DNA from: Pontimonas salivibrio
GTDB lineage: Bacteria; Actinomycetota; Actinomycetes; Actinomycetales; Microbacteriaceae
Length of the DNA stretch: 64,000 nucleotides
Direction: 5' to 3'
Assembly (NCBI RefSeq): GCF_002950575.1
Contig: NZ_CP026923.1
Location: 868,001-932,000 of the forward strand
Numbering within the stretch: the first letter of the stretch is position 1; each line of letters opens with the position of its first letter. A program made the translations under genes and the position numbers. The notes below the pieces were generated by a model, which saw nothing but the letters and a program-made list of their open reading frames with translations, was not told the DNA's origin and ran no database searches. This document shows positions 37,967 to 46,659 of this stretch, one piece after another.

Positions 37967-38724
37967 GCGCGCCAGTGCGAATTGTGAGAATCCTGCCGGA
38001 ACTACTGGGGCTTAACGGTTCCCTGGGTAACGCCGAGGTGCTCCAGGCGCGGCTCAAATGGTGGAGTGTGGACACACAGCTACACGATGTCCGCGCGGGT
38101 GAGGACCTTCCCGATTCTGCCGACATTGTGGTGCTGGGCTCAGGAACCTCCTCCGTGGTCGAGGTAGCTGCCCCAGAGTTCAGTCGTTGGGCAAAAGGTC
38201 TGCACCGCTTCAAAGAACAGGGCTCGCTGTGGTGTGGGATTGGCCTCGGTGGAGACCTTCTGGGCCAGTCGGTTACAACCGCCAAGGGCGAGGTCTACCA
38301 GGGTCTGGGTCTCACTCCCATATCTGCCCGCCAAGGTGGTGCCAGGTTTTCCGCCGAAGTGAGTGGGAAAGATGCCAAGGGCAGACCCGTTGCGGGGTAT
38401 TTGAACGACTACACGGAGCGTGAGGGCTCCGGCGTGACCAGCCTGATCACCCTAGATGTGACGGCGACAACCCAATGGTCGGGTTACACCTCCATTACTG
38501 AAGAAGGTGTTCTTGGTGACGGTGTGAGCCAGGAAAATCTTTGGGTGAGTACTCTCTCAGGGCCACTGCTGGCCCTGAACCCCGCTATTGCGGATGACAT
38601 TCTCTACGCCTGGGCGAAGCGAGATGGCACACCCTTGCCAGAGCACACGGCCACACATCAGCTCGCCGACTTCAGGGCAGAAAAAGCCAGGCAGGGCATC
38701 GTCGACCGGTTGAACACGGCGTAG
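37963..38724 (+). CDS. gatD: GatD-like amidotransferase homologue lacking catalytic Cys and His
   Basis: A 253-residue protein with the GatD (CobB/CobQ-like class I glutaminase) fold. VVLGSGTSSV, QGLGLT and SGPLLALNPAIADDIL align with family blocks. Normal GatD has ICGGYQ with the Cys nucleophile and YLHGPLLPKNP with the catalytic His. Here the elbow reads IGLGGDLLG, with Gly94 at the nucleophile position (a Cys lies three residues earlier, at 91), and the His position is Ser199 (TLSGPLL). Glutaminase activity should therefore be absent. The tight coupling to murT implies the protein is kept as a structural or binding partner. Confidence 0.8.
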   Translation: MSAPVRIVRILPELLGLNGSLGNAEVLQARLKWWSVDTQLHDVRAGEDLPDSADIVVLGSGTSSVVEVAAPEFSRWAKGLHRFKEQGSLWCGIGLGGDLLGQSVTTAKGEVYQGLGLTPISARQGGARFSAEVSGKDAKGRPVAGYLNDYTEREGSGVTSLITLDVTATTQWSGYTSITEEGVLGDGVSQENLWVSTLSGPLLALNPAIADDILYAWAKRDGTPLPEHTATHQLADFRAEKARQGIVDRLNTA

Positions 38725-38784
38725 AGCTCACACCTTGACAGGAGTCGGCGCAGCCGACACGATGCTGCGTAGAGCGCATGGCAC

Positions 38785-39849
38785 TCACGAATCAATCGGC
38801 GCGTCAGAGAAATTTCGTGGGATGTCCGGGTGTAAGCGCACGAGTACTTCGTCACCAATGGTGTGGGTCCAGCCAGCCCACGCTTCGACTGAGGCGCCGG
38901 GAGCGTTGGCTCCCATCAGCGGCACCATCATGCCCTCCTGAAGGTGTTCTGGGGAAAATGAACCACGCAACACTGTGTGGTCAGCTTCCACCGCGACCAG
39001 CTCAAGCGGAGTATGCCCGACACGGATTGTGGCCCCTGGTGTCAACGGGGACAGTAATCCCTGTCGGTAGCCCATCCCCAGGAAGATCGTGTCTTCGGTG
39101 ATGCGAGTGATGGGCGCCAAGAGGGTGAGGACAGGACGGAAGCCGAGATCTTCAGCGGTGTGATGATCAAAGGGACTCACCCCGTAGCCGAGGATTCCAA
39201 AGCGCACCATGTCCAAACGGGTTTCTGGCACCTCGAGGGCGCCGTGGGAGGCGGCGAGGTGCATAATCTCCGGGTGAAGCCCCGCGTCACGTGCCGTTGT
39301 GGCCGCATCCTGGAGTCGACTAAGAGCCGACAGGCTGGACTCAATTGATGTGTCTGCGAGGTGGGACCAGAGTGCTCTGACCGTAATGACCCCGGCGCGC
39401 TCAAGTTCGGCCGCGACAGTGAAAAATTCCGGCCACTGATTAGCGGTAGCACCGTTTCGGTGCAGACCGGTGTCCACTTTGAGGTGGACCACAAGTGGGG
39501 TCTTGGGCGCGCTCTTGGCCACCATCGTGAGTTGTTCTACGGTCGAAATCCCCAACTCGAGCCGGTGGGTGGAGGCCGCCGCATAGTTGTCTAAGGGTTC
39601 GAGTAGCCACGCCAAAAGGGGAGCTTCTGGCACCACGTCGCGCACTGCGACGCCAGTTTGGATGTCGAGTACCGCTAACTCATCGGCCCCTTGGGCAATG
39701 ACCTCCGGAGCAATCAGCTCCATCCCGTGCCCGTATGCATTGGACTTCACCGCAAACATGAGTGACACATCCGAACCCAAGAGCTCCCGAATCTGCGCAA
39801 CGTTGTGAGCGAGGGCAGCTCGGTTTAGTTCGATATGTGGTCCCGTCAC
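38785..39849 (-). CDS. Alanine racemase homologue with complete PLP barrel but altered C-terminal domain
   Basis: A 354-residue fold-type III PLP protein. The barrel is canonical: PLP Lys35 in AVKSNAYGHG, Arg131 in VDTGLHRNG, His163 in SHLAD, Ser201 in LAASHGAL and Arg216 in DMVRFGI. The C-terminal beta domain is present but lacks the VSYG segment bearing the catalytic Tyr (Tyr265 of Geobacillus Alr). Where GRICMDQ is expected it reads LVAVEADH. It starts with GTG overlapping the stop of the next gene upstream (GTGA), so both should be made together. Alone it should be an impaired racemase; see the partner at 39846-40511. Confidence 0.85.
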   Translation of the reverse strand: MTGPHIELNRAALAHNVAQIRELLGSDVSLMFAVKSNAYGHGMELIAPEVIAQGADELAVLDIQTGVAVRDVVPEAPLLAWLLEPLDNYAAASTHRLELGISTVEQLTMVAKSAPKTPLVVHLKVDTGLHRNGATANQWPEFFTVAAELERAGVITVRALWSHLADTSIESSLSALSRLQDAATTARDAGLHPEIMHLAASHGALEVPETRLDMVRFGILGYGVSPFDHHTAEDLGFRPVLTLLAPITRITEDTIFLGMGYRQGLLSPLTPGATIRVGHTPLELVAVEADHTVLRGSFSPEHLQEGMMVPLMGANAPGASVEAWAGWTHTIGDEVLVRLHPDIPRNFSDAPIDS

Positions 39850-40511
39850 GACAGTGGCCCATCCACCACGTGGTGCACCCGTGGTCCTATTCCGGAACCC
39901 ATGACTTCCAGTGGACGCTTCGACCACTCAGACCACTCGGTGGCGCTGACAGCGCCACCCCATACGGTCACCACGTCACCTGGAACCAACGCTTCGTCCC
40001 CGGTGTCGATGATGAGCTGGTCCATGGCAATCCGACCCGCAACAGGGAAACGTTGTGATCGAGCTTCGACCATGCCGCCCACTGGGTTCAGTCGGGGAAC
40101 ACCGTCGGCAAACCCGATCGCCACTAATGCGAGGTGAGTGGGTGTCGGGGTTGTGTAGTAACCGCCATATGACACTTCGGCGCCTGCTGCCACTGACTTC
40201 GAATTCACCACTCGAGCTTGGAGCAACTGGGCGTGGTGCTGATGGGCGAGTTGAAGCCATAGAGACTCTGGCAGGCTGGCAGTCACTTCGAGTTTGGGGT
40301 GACACTCACCTGCGTCCAAGGTGGCAAAGCGAAAACCTAAATCGGCCGCGACTTGCGCAACGTGTTGGGCCCCTAAACCAAAAGCGTTGGCGCGCAAATC
40401 AAGGTGATGATCTGGGCCTTTGAGGCCCAAAAGCGCGCTGAGGGAATCTCGCAGCGGTGTTGTGCGCGTGATGGCCCAGCGCAGGGGAGGGAGGTCAGCT
40501 GGCCGATTCAT
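39846..40511 (-). CDS. Alanine racemase C-terminal-domain protein with vestigial barrel
   Basis: A 221-residue protein. Residues 35-69 match the first barrel strand of alanine racemase, but the PLP Lys is Arg40 (DLRANAFGLG), and most of the barrel is missing. From about residue 97 it has a complete C-terminal domain: Tyr115 in EVSYGGYY (Tyr265 equivalent), GFADGVPR (Tyr284 is Phe134) and GRIAMDQ with Met163-Asp164. It cannot bind PLP as a normal racemase. It could supply the second-subunit residues to the neighbouring barrel protein. Its ATG at 40511 lies 17 bases inside the upstream DUF7455 gene; no strong ribosome site is seen. Confidence 0.82.
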   Translation of the reverse strand: MNRPADLPPLRWAITRTTPLRDSLSALLGLKGPDHHLDLRANAFGLGAQHVAQVAADLGFRFATLDAGECHPKLEVTASLPESLWLQLAHQHHAQLLQARVVNSKSVAAGAEVSYGGYYTTPTPTHLALVAIGFADGVPRLNPVGGMVEARSQRFPVAGRIAMDQLIIDTGDEALVPGDVVTVWGGAVSATEWSEWSKRPLEVMGSGIGPRVHHVVDGPLS

Positions 40512-40737
40512 CGCGGAGGCGATGGGTCTCGTCGTGCCAGACGAGTGCACTGTCGCTCAGACTCGCGCGGTGCTTGTCCGCGTGGTGAGCACAAAAGAGT
40601 AGGACGCCAGAGGGAAGAGTGACCCGGACATAGGCTTGTGCGCCACAGCTATCACAGTGGTCACCGAAACCCAGGGGAGCATTGCCCTCCGAAGTGGTGT
40701 CGGAGATGCTCTCGATGGTTGCCGCGCTCTGAGTCAT
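40495..40737 (-). CDS. DUF7455 small zinc-binding-like protein
   Basis: An 80-residue protein with the actinobacterial DUF7455 pattern. CDSCGAQAYVRVTLPSG is followed by LLFCAHHADKH, giving a CxxC...CxxH likely metal site. Function is unknown. The ATG at 40737 has GGAAGGA upstream. It is the first gene of the run into the two racemase-like genes and is divergent from parE. Confidence 0.85.
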   Translation of the reverse strand: MTQSAATIESISDTTSEGNAPLGFGDHCDSCGAQAYVRVTLPSGVLLFCAHHADKHRASLSDSALVWHDETHRLRDESAS

Positions 40738-40926
40738 CCTTAGTCCTTCCGTTGTGGTGAACACTATTCCATCACGACGAAGCGAGCTTTAGCTGCAAGG
40801 ACGGCACTGTTTCGCCCTGCGCGTAGTTTTGCTTCTTAGGGTGCGCAGGAAGTTTCCACACACCGACTGGCGCTACCTGTCCTGGCTCGCACCGGTGCGT
40901 ATGCTCGGAGGGCTGCAGATTCAGCA

Positions 40927-40962
40927 CACACGACGAATCAGAAACACACGACAAATCAGAAA
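40927..40962. repeat. Two tandem 18-bp units upstream of parE
   Basis: CACACGACGAATCAGAAA and CACACGACAAATCAGAAA are adjacent and differ by one base. They end 11 bases before the parE GTG, close to its AGGGG ribosome site, within the 236-bp divergent gap between DUF7455 and parE that holds no gene. Confidence 0.85.
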
Positions 40963-40973
40963 AAGGGGTACTC

Positions 40974-43049
40974 GTGGCCAAGGACTATTCCGCCCGGCAT
41001 CTCTCTGTTCTTGAGGGGCTGGAAGCCGTTCGGAAGCGGCCCGGTATGTACATTGGCTCGACTGATTCACGCGGCTTGATGCATTGTGTGTGGGAAATTA
41101 TCGACAATGCCGTCGACGAGGCAATCGGTGGCCACGGAAACAGCATTGAGGTAATTGTTCACCCCGATCACAGCATCGAAGTCTCTGACACTGGTCGTGG
41201 TATTCCCATCGACATCGAACCCAAATCTGGTTTGAGTGGCGTGGAATTGGTGTTCACCAAACTCCACGCTGGAGGCAAATTTGGCGGTTCGTCCTATCAG
41301 TCCAGCGGTGGATTGCACGGTGTGGGTGCGTCTGTGGTGAACGCCTTGTCCGCGCGGGTCGACGTAGAAGTTGACCGGGACGGAAAAACCTGGGCGATGT
41401 CTTTTCGGCGAGGAGAACCTGGAGTATTTAAGGATTCAGCCGAGCCTGACCCGAAGTCGGATTTTGAGCCTTTTGTGAGTGATAGTGCTCTCAAAGTGCG
41501 GGGCAAAGTGGGCAAAAACGTCACCGGAACTCGCGTCCGGTTTTGGCCCGACCCCGGTGTGTTCGGCACTGACTTGTCTGTTTCGGTCGATGATTTGGTG
41601 GACCGGGCACGGCAGACAGCGTTCCTGGTACCCGGGCTGGCGCTCGAAATTAGTGACACCAGGCAGCAACCGTCCCGGAAAGAATCCTTCCATTTCGATG
41701 GGGGCACCGTTGAATTTGCCGACTACCTCGCACCCGATGAGGCGCGGGTGGGTCCGTGGCGCTTCCAAGGCACCGGGACTTTCACTGAAACTGTTCCGGT
41801 CCTGCAAGACAATGGCCACCTCGAGCAGACCGAGCTGGAGCGTGAACTCGCTGTGGACGTCGTCGTGCGGTGGGGCCCCGGCTATGACACCGTGATCAAA
41901 AGCTTTGTCAACATCATCCAAACCCCCAAGGGCGGCTCACACCTTCAAGGTTTTGAGCAAGGGGTGATGAAGGTCATCCGCCAGGAAGTGGAAAAAAACG
42001 CCCGGCGTTTGAAGGTCGGCTCTGACAAGTTAGAAAAAGATGACGTCCTCGCGGGACTCACCGCGGTAGTCGCGGTTCGGGTGCCTGAACCACAATTCGA
42101 GGGTCAAACAAAAGAAGTGCTCGGCACCCCTGCGGCGAAAGGGATTGTGCAGCAGGTGGTGAGCGAAAAACTGCGGGAACGTCTCCAATCCGGTAAGCGA
42201 GACGACAAAGCACAGTCCGCACTGTTGCTGGAAAAAGTTGTCGCCGAAATGAAAACTCGCATTTCGGCAAGAACCCTCAAAGAGACTCAGCGCAGAAAGA
42301 GTGCACTAGAGAACTCGACCCTGCCCACAAAACTGGTCGATTGCAGAAGTAAGTCAGTGGACAACACAGAATTATTCATTGTGGAGGGCGATTCGGCCCT
42401 CGGCACGGCGAAGCTCGCTCGAGATTCCGATACCCAAGCGCTTCTGCCCATTCGCGGAAAAATTCTCAACACCCAAAAAGCCAGCCTGCAAGACATGTTG
42501 AACAACCAAGAGTGTGCGGCGATCATTCAGGTGATTGGCGCAGGTTCTGGTCGAACGTTTGACCTCGATCAGGTCCGTTACGGAAAAATTATTGTGATGA
42601 GTGACGCCGATGTTGACGGCGCTCACATTAGAACCCTGCTTCTCACCTTGTTCTTCCGGTATATGAGACCTCTTGTTGAGGCGGGGAGAGTGTTTGCGGC
42701 TGTTCCGCCCTTGCACCGCGTTGTCGCAAAGCATCGAGGCAGCACACCCAATGAAGTGCTCTACACCTACTCGGAAGCAGAGTTAAACAGCGTGCTGGCG
42801 GATCTGGAAGCCAGAGGTATTGGCTACGAACAACCCATCCAGCGCTACAAGGGTCTCGGGGAGATGGATGCTGACCAGCTCGCCGAAACTACAATGATGC
42901 CTTCCGGGCGAATGTTGCGTCGGGTTCGGGTAGTCGATGCAGAGGCTGCGGCCGCCATGTTCGAACTGTTGATGGGGAACGAAGTGGCGCCTCGTCGACA
43001 GTTCATCGCGGATCGGCCGCGACTAGACCCCGCATCGATTGACGTGTAG
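40974..43049 (+). CDS. parE: Type II DNA topoisomerase subunit B (topoisomerase IV ParE-like)
   Basis: A 691-residue ATPase subunit. The GHKL motifs are WEIIDNAVDEAIGGHG, VSDTGRGIPIDI and GGLHGVGASVVNALS. The TOPRIM domain has VEGDSALGTAKLAR and MSDADVDGAHIRTL. The C-terminus has IQRYKGLGEMDADQL. It pairs with the ParC-like subunit that converges on it. Actinobacteria often have GyrAB near the origin plus this second enzyme, so ParE is preferred over GyrB, though the two are hard to separate by motif. It starts GTG. Confidence 0.88.
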   Translation: MAKDYSARHLSVLEGLEAVRKRPGMYIGSTDSRGLMHCVWEIIDNAVDEAIGGHGNSIEVIVHPDHSIEVSDTGRGIPIDIEPKSGLSGVELVFTKLHAGGKFGGSSYQSSGGLHGVGASVVNALSARVDVEVDRDGKTWAMSFRRGEPGVFKDSAEPDPKSDFEPFVSDSALKVRGKVGKNVTGTRVRFWPDPGVFGTDLSVSVDDLVDRARQTAFLVPGLALEISDTRQQPSRKESFHFDGGTVEFADYLAPDEARVGPWRFQGTGTFTETVPVLQDNGHLEQTELERELAVDVVVRWGPGYDTVIKSFVNIIQTPKGGSHLQGFEQGVMKVIRQEVEKNARRLKVGSDKLEKDDVLAGLTAVVAVRVPEPQFEGQTKEVLGTPAAKGIVQQVVSEKLRERLQSGKRDDKAQSALLLEKVVAEMKTRISARTLKETQRRKSALENSTLPTKLVDCRSKSVDNTELFIVEGDSALGTAKLARDSDTQALLPIRGKILNTQKASLQDMLNNQECAAIIQVIGAGSGRTFDLDQVRYGKIIVMSDADVDGAHIRTLLLTLFFRYMRPLVEAGRVFAAVPPLHRVVAKHRGSTPNEVLYTYSEAELNSVLADLEARGIGYEQPIQRYKGLGEMDADQLAETTMMPSGRMLRRVRVVDAEAAAAMFELLMGNEVAPRRQFIADRPRLDPASIDV

Positions 43050-43056
43050 CGCGGCG

Positions 43057-45519
43057 CTAATCCAACCCGGGAGCATTGCCAACATGACCCACCGTGGCGG
43101 GAAGAACGGAACCAGAACCGTCGCGTTTGTCTGTGGGTTCCGGTAATTCCACGGCACGCCCACCGGCGCTCAGAGCCAAGGGTTTCATCGCAACTGCCGC
43201 ACTGGTGAGGATGTCTTCGCCCTTCAAAAACGCGTGCGCGCGCACCCCTTTGGTGGCCCGCCCCTTCGGCGGGAAGGCCTGGAGGGCAGTGACTTTTGCT
43301 CGCCCCGGCCCGACACCGCTCAGAGCCGAGGAGCTTGAGGAGATTGTCACAACCTGAGCGTCTTCGCTGTAGGCCGTGTGGAAAGAAATCACCTCGTGGC
43401 CCTCTGACAGGCTGATCCCTGTCATGCCGCCAGCACTTGGCCCCTGAGGGCGGACCGCTTGGGCCGGGAAACGAAGCAGTTGCGCGTCATCGGTGATGAA
43501 ACACAACCAATCTTCATCGGCGACCATACCCACCCCCACGACCTGATCGTCGGGTTTCAGGGAAATGAGGTGTTGCGAGGTTTTCTGGGGGAGTGCAGCC
43601 AGTTCAACCCGTTTCACTACGCCCTGGCGGGTGCCTAAGGCGATCACCGGGGCTTTTTCACCCAACGGGAAAGCGCCCAACACCCGAACACCCTTGTCCG
43701 CACCGACGAACCCCGCGAGATCCACACCGTCTTTCGGTGTGATTTTCTCCGCACTGAGGGCGGGGAACTCTCCGGGCTCAACGGTGATGACTTGGCCGTC
43801 TGAGAGGACCACACCGACGGGGCTTCGTGTGGAAGTGCGCCACTGCGCCAGCAGAGCATCGTGGCTTAAACGAGCCCGTGGGGTAGTGAACTCATCTCCA
43901 TCTATTCGTGCTGCTAACCCGGTTGCCGTGAGGATTAGCACGCAGGGGGCGTCTTGGCGCTCCAGAGATGTTGGGGTGCGAGTGGCTTTGGGAGTGGGGA
44001 CGGGTTCATCTTCCGCGGACCTGATCTCGGTGCGTCGCGGGGAATCAAAGCGCCTCGATGTTTCGCCCAATTCGTGGCCCACCAGGTCACGAATTGCTTG
44101 AGGGTCGGCCAGTAGTGCTTCAAGGGCCTCAATGTCGGCGACAAGTTCGTCTCGTTCAGTTTCCAATTCGATTCGCGAAAATTTGGTCAACCGGCGAAGA
44201 CGCAACTCAAGAATGTATTCGGCTTGGATTTCGGTGAGATCGAACACACTTTGCAGGGTGGCTTTTGCGGCAGCGGAATCATCTGACGATCGGATGACAT
44301 GAATCACTTCGTCAATGTCAACGATGGCGATTAGGAGACCCTCGACGAGGTGTAGTCGGTCACGTTTCTTGCCTAAACGGAACGTGCTGCGCCTGGTGGT
44401 CACCGAAATTCTGTGGTCGATGTACACCTGGAGGAGCTCACGTAAGCCCATCGTGCGAGGTTGCCCCTCGACAAGCGCGACGTTATTGATCGAGAAACTC
44501 TCCTCGAGAGGAGTGAGTCGGTAGAGAGCCTGGAGAACAAGCTGTGGGTCAAAACCCGATTTCACGGTGATGACCAAACGTAAACCGTGTTGCCGGTCGG
44601 TGAGATCGTTGACGTCGCTGATGCCCTGGATCTTTTTATTAATGACGCCGTCTTTGATTTTCTCAATGACCCGTTCGGGCCCCACGAGGTAGGGAAGTTC
44701 GGTTACCACCAGCCCTTGACTTCTCGGGCCTACCTGTTCGATGGACACCCGGGCCCTCGTTTTGAAGCTCCCGCGTCCGACCTGATAGGCCTCAGCAATT
44801 CCTTCGGTGCCCACAATGATCCCGCCACCCGGCAGGTCAGGTCCGGGCACAAACCCCATCAGCTCTTCGGTGCTGGCGTCGGGGTGGTCGATGAGGTGGC
44901 GGGCCGCGTTAATCACCTCTCCGAGGTTGTGCGGAGCCATATTTGTCGCCATTCCCACGGCGATACCGCTTGCGCCATTGACTAACAGCGCGGGAATAGC
45001 GGCGGGTAGTACGGACGGTTGGGTCAGCTGGTTGTCGTAGTTGGGAACAAAATCCACAACATCTTCATCGATTTCGCCCACCATTTGAACGGCTTCTTCG
45101 CGCAGCCGAGCTTCGGTGTACCGCGCCGCCGCCGGCCCGTCATCGGGGGATCCGAAGTTCCCGTGACCGTCCACAAAAGGCACCCGCATGGTGAAAGGCT
45201 GAGCCAAGCGGACAAGCGCGTCATAGATGGCACTATCACCGTGAGGGTGGAGCTTTCCCATCACTTCGCCGACAACTCGAGCGGATTTGACGTGCCCGCG
45301 TTCGGGAAGCAGCCCCATTTGAGCCATTTGGTAGAGGATGCGCCTCTGCACAGGTTTCAGGCCGTCGCGGGCATCCGGCAGTGCGCGCTGGTAAATCACC
45401 GAATAGGCGTATTCCAAAAACGAGTCCGACATCTCGTCAGAGAGGTCAATATCAACGATCCGGTCATCGGGTTCATGGTCCCTGCCGGTGGGAGCCGGGG
45501 GAGAGGGGGGAGGAGTCAT
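43057..45519 (-). CDS. parC: Type II DNA topoisomerase subunit A (topoisomerase IV ParC-like)
   Basis: An 820-residue breakage-reunion subunit. The quinolone-pocket region reads [19 protein letters not shown], and the catalytic Tyr is in [10 protein letters not shown]. After a coiled coil (about residues 415-480) the C-terminal beta-propeller repeats follow ([33 protein letters not shown]). It converges on parE with 7 bases between stops. Its ATG is 3 bases from the start of the divergent phosphodiesterase gene. Confidence 0.9.
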   Translation of the reverse strand: MTPPPSPPAPTGRDHEPDDRIVDIDLSDEMSDSFLEYAYSVIYQRALPDARDGLKPVQRRILYQMAQMGLLPERGHVKSARVVGEVMGKLHPHGDSAIYDALVRLAQPFTMRVPFVDGHGNFGSPDDGPAAARYTEARLREEAVQMVGEIDEDVVDFVPNYDNQLTQPSVLPAAIPALLVNGASGIAVGMATNMAPHNLGEVINAARHLIDHPDASTEELMGFVPGPDLPGGGIIVGTEGIAEAYQVGRGSFKTRARVSIEQVGPRSQGLVVTELPYLVGPERVIEKIKDGVINKKIQGISDVNDLTDRQHGLRLVITVKSGFDPQLVLQALYRLTPLEESFSINNVALVEGQPRTMGLRELLQVYIDHRISVTTRRSTFRLGKKRDRLHLVEGLLIAIVDIDEVIHVIRSSDDSAAAKATLQSVFDLTEIQAEYILELRLRRLTKFSRIELETERDELVADIEALEALLADPQAIRDLVGHELGETSRRFDSPRRTEIRSAEDEPVPTPKATRTPTSLERQDAPCVLILTATGLAARIDGDEFTTPRARLSHDALLAQWRTSTRSPVGVVLSDGQVITVEPGEFPALSAEKITPKDGVDLAGFVGADKGVRVLGAFPLGEKAPVIALGTRQGVVKRVELAALPQKTSQHLISLKPDDQVVGVGMVADEDWLCFITDDAQLLRFPAQAVRPQGPSAGGMTGISLSEGHEVISFHTAYSEDAQVVTISSSSSALSGVGPGRAKVTALQAFPPKGRATKGVRAHAFLKGEDILTSAAVAMKPLALSAGGRAVELPEPTDKRDGSGSVLPATVGHVGNAPGLD

Positions 45520-45522
45520 AAG

Positions 45523-46659
45523 ATGGCGCCTATGTTACCGGGGCATCGAGAGCCAACGCGGAGCCTGGCCGATGTCTCTGAAGAACTCGTCGGAGGACTC
45601 GCTGACAACCTGGTCGATCATTCACTGCGGGCATCAAAAGTCACTTTTGTCGTCATTGACGGTCTCGGGGCACAACTCATCGAGCAGCATTCTGGGCACG
45701 CCCGGGTGCTTCACAGAGCGTTGGTGGAACACGGCGAGGTGATTTCGTCTGGCTTGCCCTCCACTACGGCGGCAGCGCTTGCCAGCATCACGACGGGTCG
45801 GCACTCCGGTGAGCACGGACTGCTCGGCTACTGCGTGCGTGACCCGGAATCCAAGGCGTTGGTGAACCACCTGAAGCCCTACCCGGCGGGGGTGACCTCG
45901 CGCAACTGGCAACCGACCCCCACCCATTTCGAACGCCTAGGTGAGCGCGGTGTGGTCTCGTTGGCGGTGGGGGAAGAACGGTTTGTCGGAACCGACTTTA
46001 GTGAGTCGATTTTGCGGGGGGCCGAGTTTGTGGCCTCGCATACTCTGGACGGGCACCTTCAGGCCTATCGATCCTTTTGGGATCAATACGACCAAGGCTT
46101 CGCCTACCTTTACTGGCCCGGATTGGATCGGGTCGGCCATCAGCGGGGAGTGGACAGCGTCGGGTGGCGGGATTCCCTGGAGGCCATCGATTCGTTTATC
46201 GCCACACTGTGGTCCATGGTCGCCCCTGATGAGCAGGTTGTGGTCTTAGCCGACCACGGAATGGTTGACGTGAGAGGGGCAGATCAGTGGATCTTGCCTG
46301 CGGAGCATCCCGTGCGCTCGGGTATCGCGGCCTGGGCGGGCGAGCCTCGATGTGCTCACCTGTATCTTCACGACCCTGCAGAAGCGTCGGTAATTGGGCG
46401 CGAACTTCAAACCGAACTAGTGTCACGCGCGAGTGTTCTCACCCACGAAGAGGTGATGTCACAAGACATTTTTGGCCCAGTCCCCGCGGCACACGCGGGA
46501 CGGATCGGTGACCTTGTTCTTTTTGCCGAAGGCAATAGTGCCCTCTACGACGAGGCGACATTGAGCCTGCAGTCTCTTCAAATGGTCGGCCAACACGGTT
46601 CCTGGAGTGCCGCCGAAGTGCGTGTGCCCGCTATTACCTTGCCCAGTCAGCGGGGTTAG
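45523..46659 (+). CDS. Alkaline phosphatase superfamily phosphodiesterase
   Basis: A 378-residue protein of the type I phosphodiesterase/nucleotide pyrophosphatase family. It has [11 protein letters not shown] (metal Asp), [17 protein letters not shown] (Thr nucleophile region), [15 protein letters not shown] (Asp, His) and [11 protein letters not shown] (Asp-His), covering both zinc sites. No signal peptide is seen, so it acts in the cytosol; substrate unknown. GGAGGA 8 bases before the ATG lies inside the parC coding region. Its stop overlaps the convergent sepH stop. Confidence 0.88.
   Translation: MAPMLPGHREPTRSLADVSEELVGGLADNLVDHSLRASKVTFVVIDGLGAQLIEQHSGHARVLHRALVEHGEVISSGLPSTTAAALASITTGRHSGEHGLLGYCVRDPESKALVNHLKPYPAGVTSRNWQPTPTHFERLGERGVVSLAVGEERFVGTDFSESILRGAEFVASHTLDGHLQAYRSFWDQYDQGFAYLYWPGLDRVGHQRGVDSVGWRDSLEAIDSFIATLWSMVAPDEQVVVLADHGMVDVRGADQWILPAEHPVRSGIAAWAGEPRCAHLYLHDPAEASVIGRELQTELVSRASVLTHEEVMSQDIFGPVPAAHAGRIGDLVLFAEGNSALYDEATLSLQSLQMVGQHGSWSAAEVRVPAITLPSQRG

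Noticed and set aside
39846-40511. Upstream racemase-like gene as a pseudogene
   Set aside because: Frame is open, the catalytic C-terminal motifs are intact and it is coupled to the next gene by a GTGA overlap, which argues for selection.
45019-45522. Long upstream extension of the phosphodiesterase reading frame
   Set aside because: It runs antisense through parC, and a strong ribosome site precedes the ATG at 45523, which also matches the family start.
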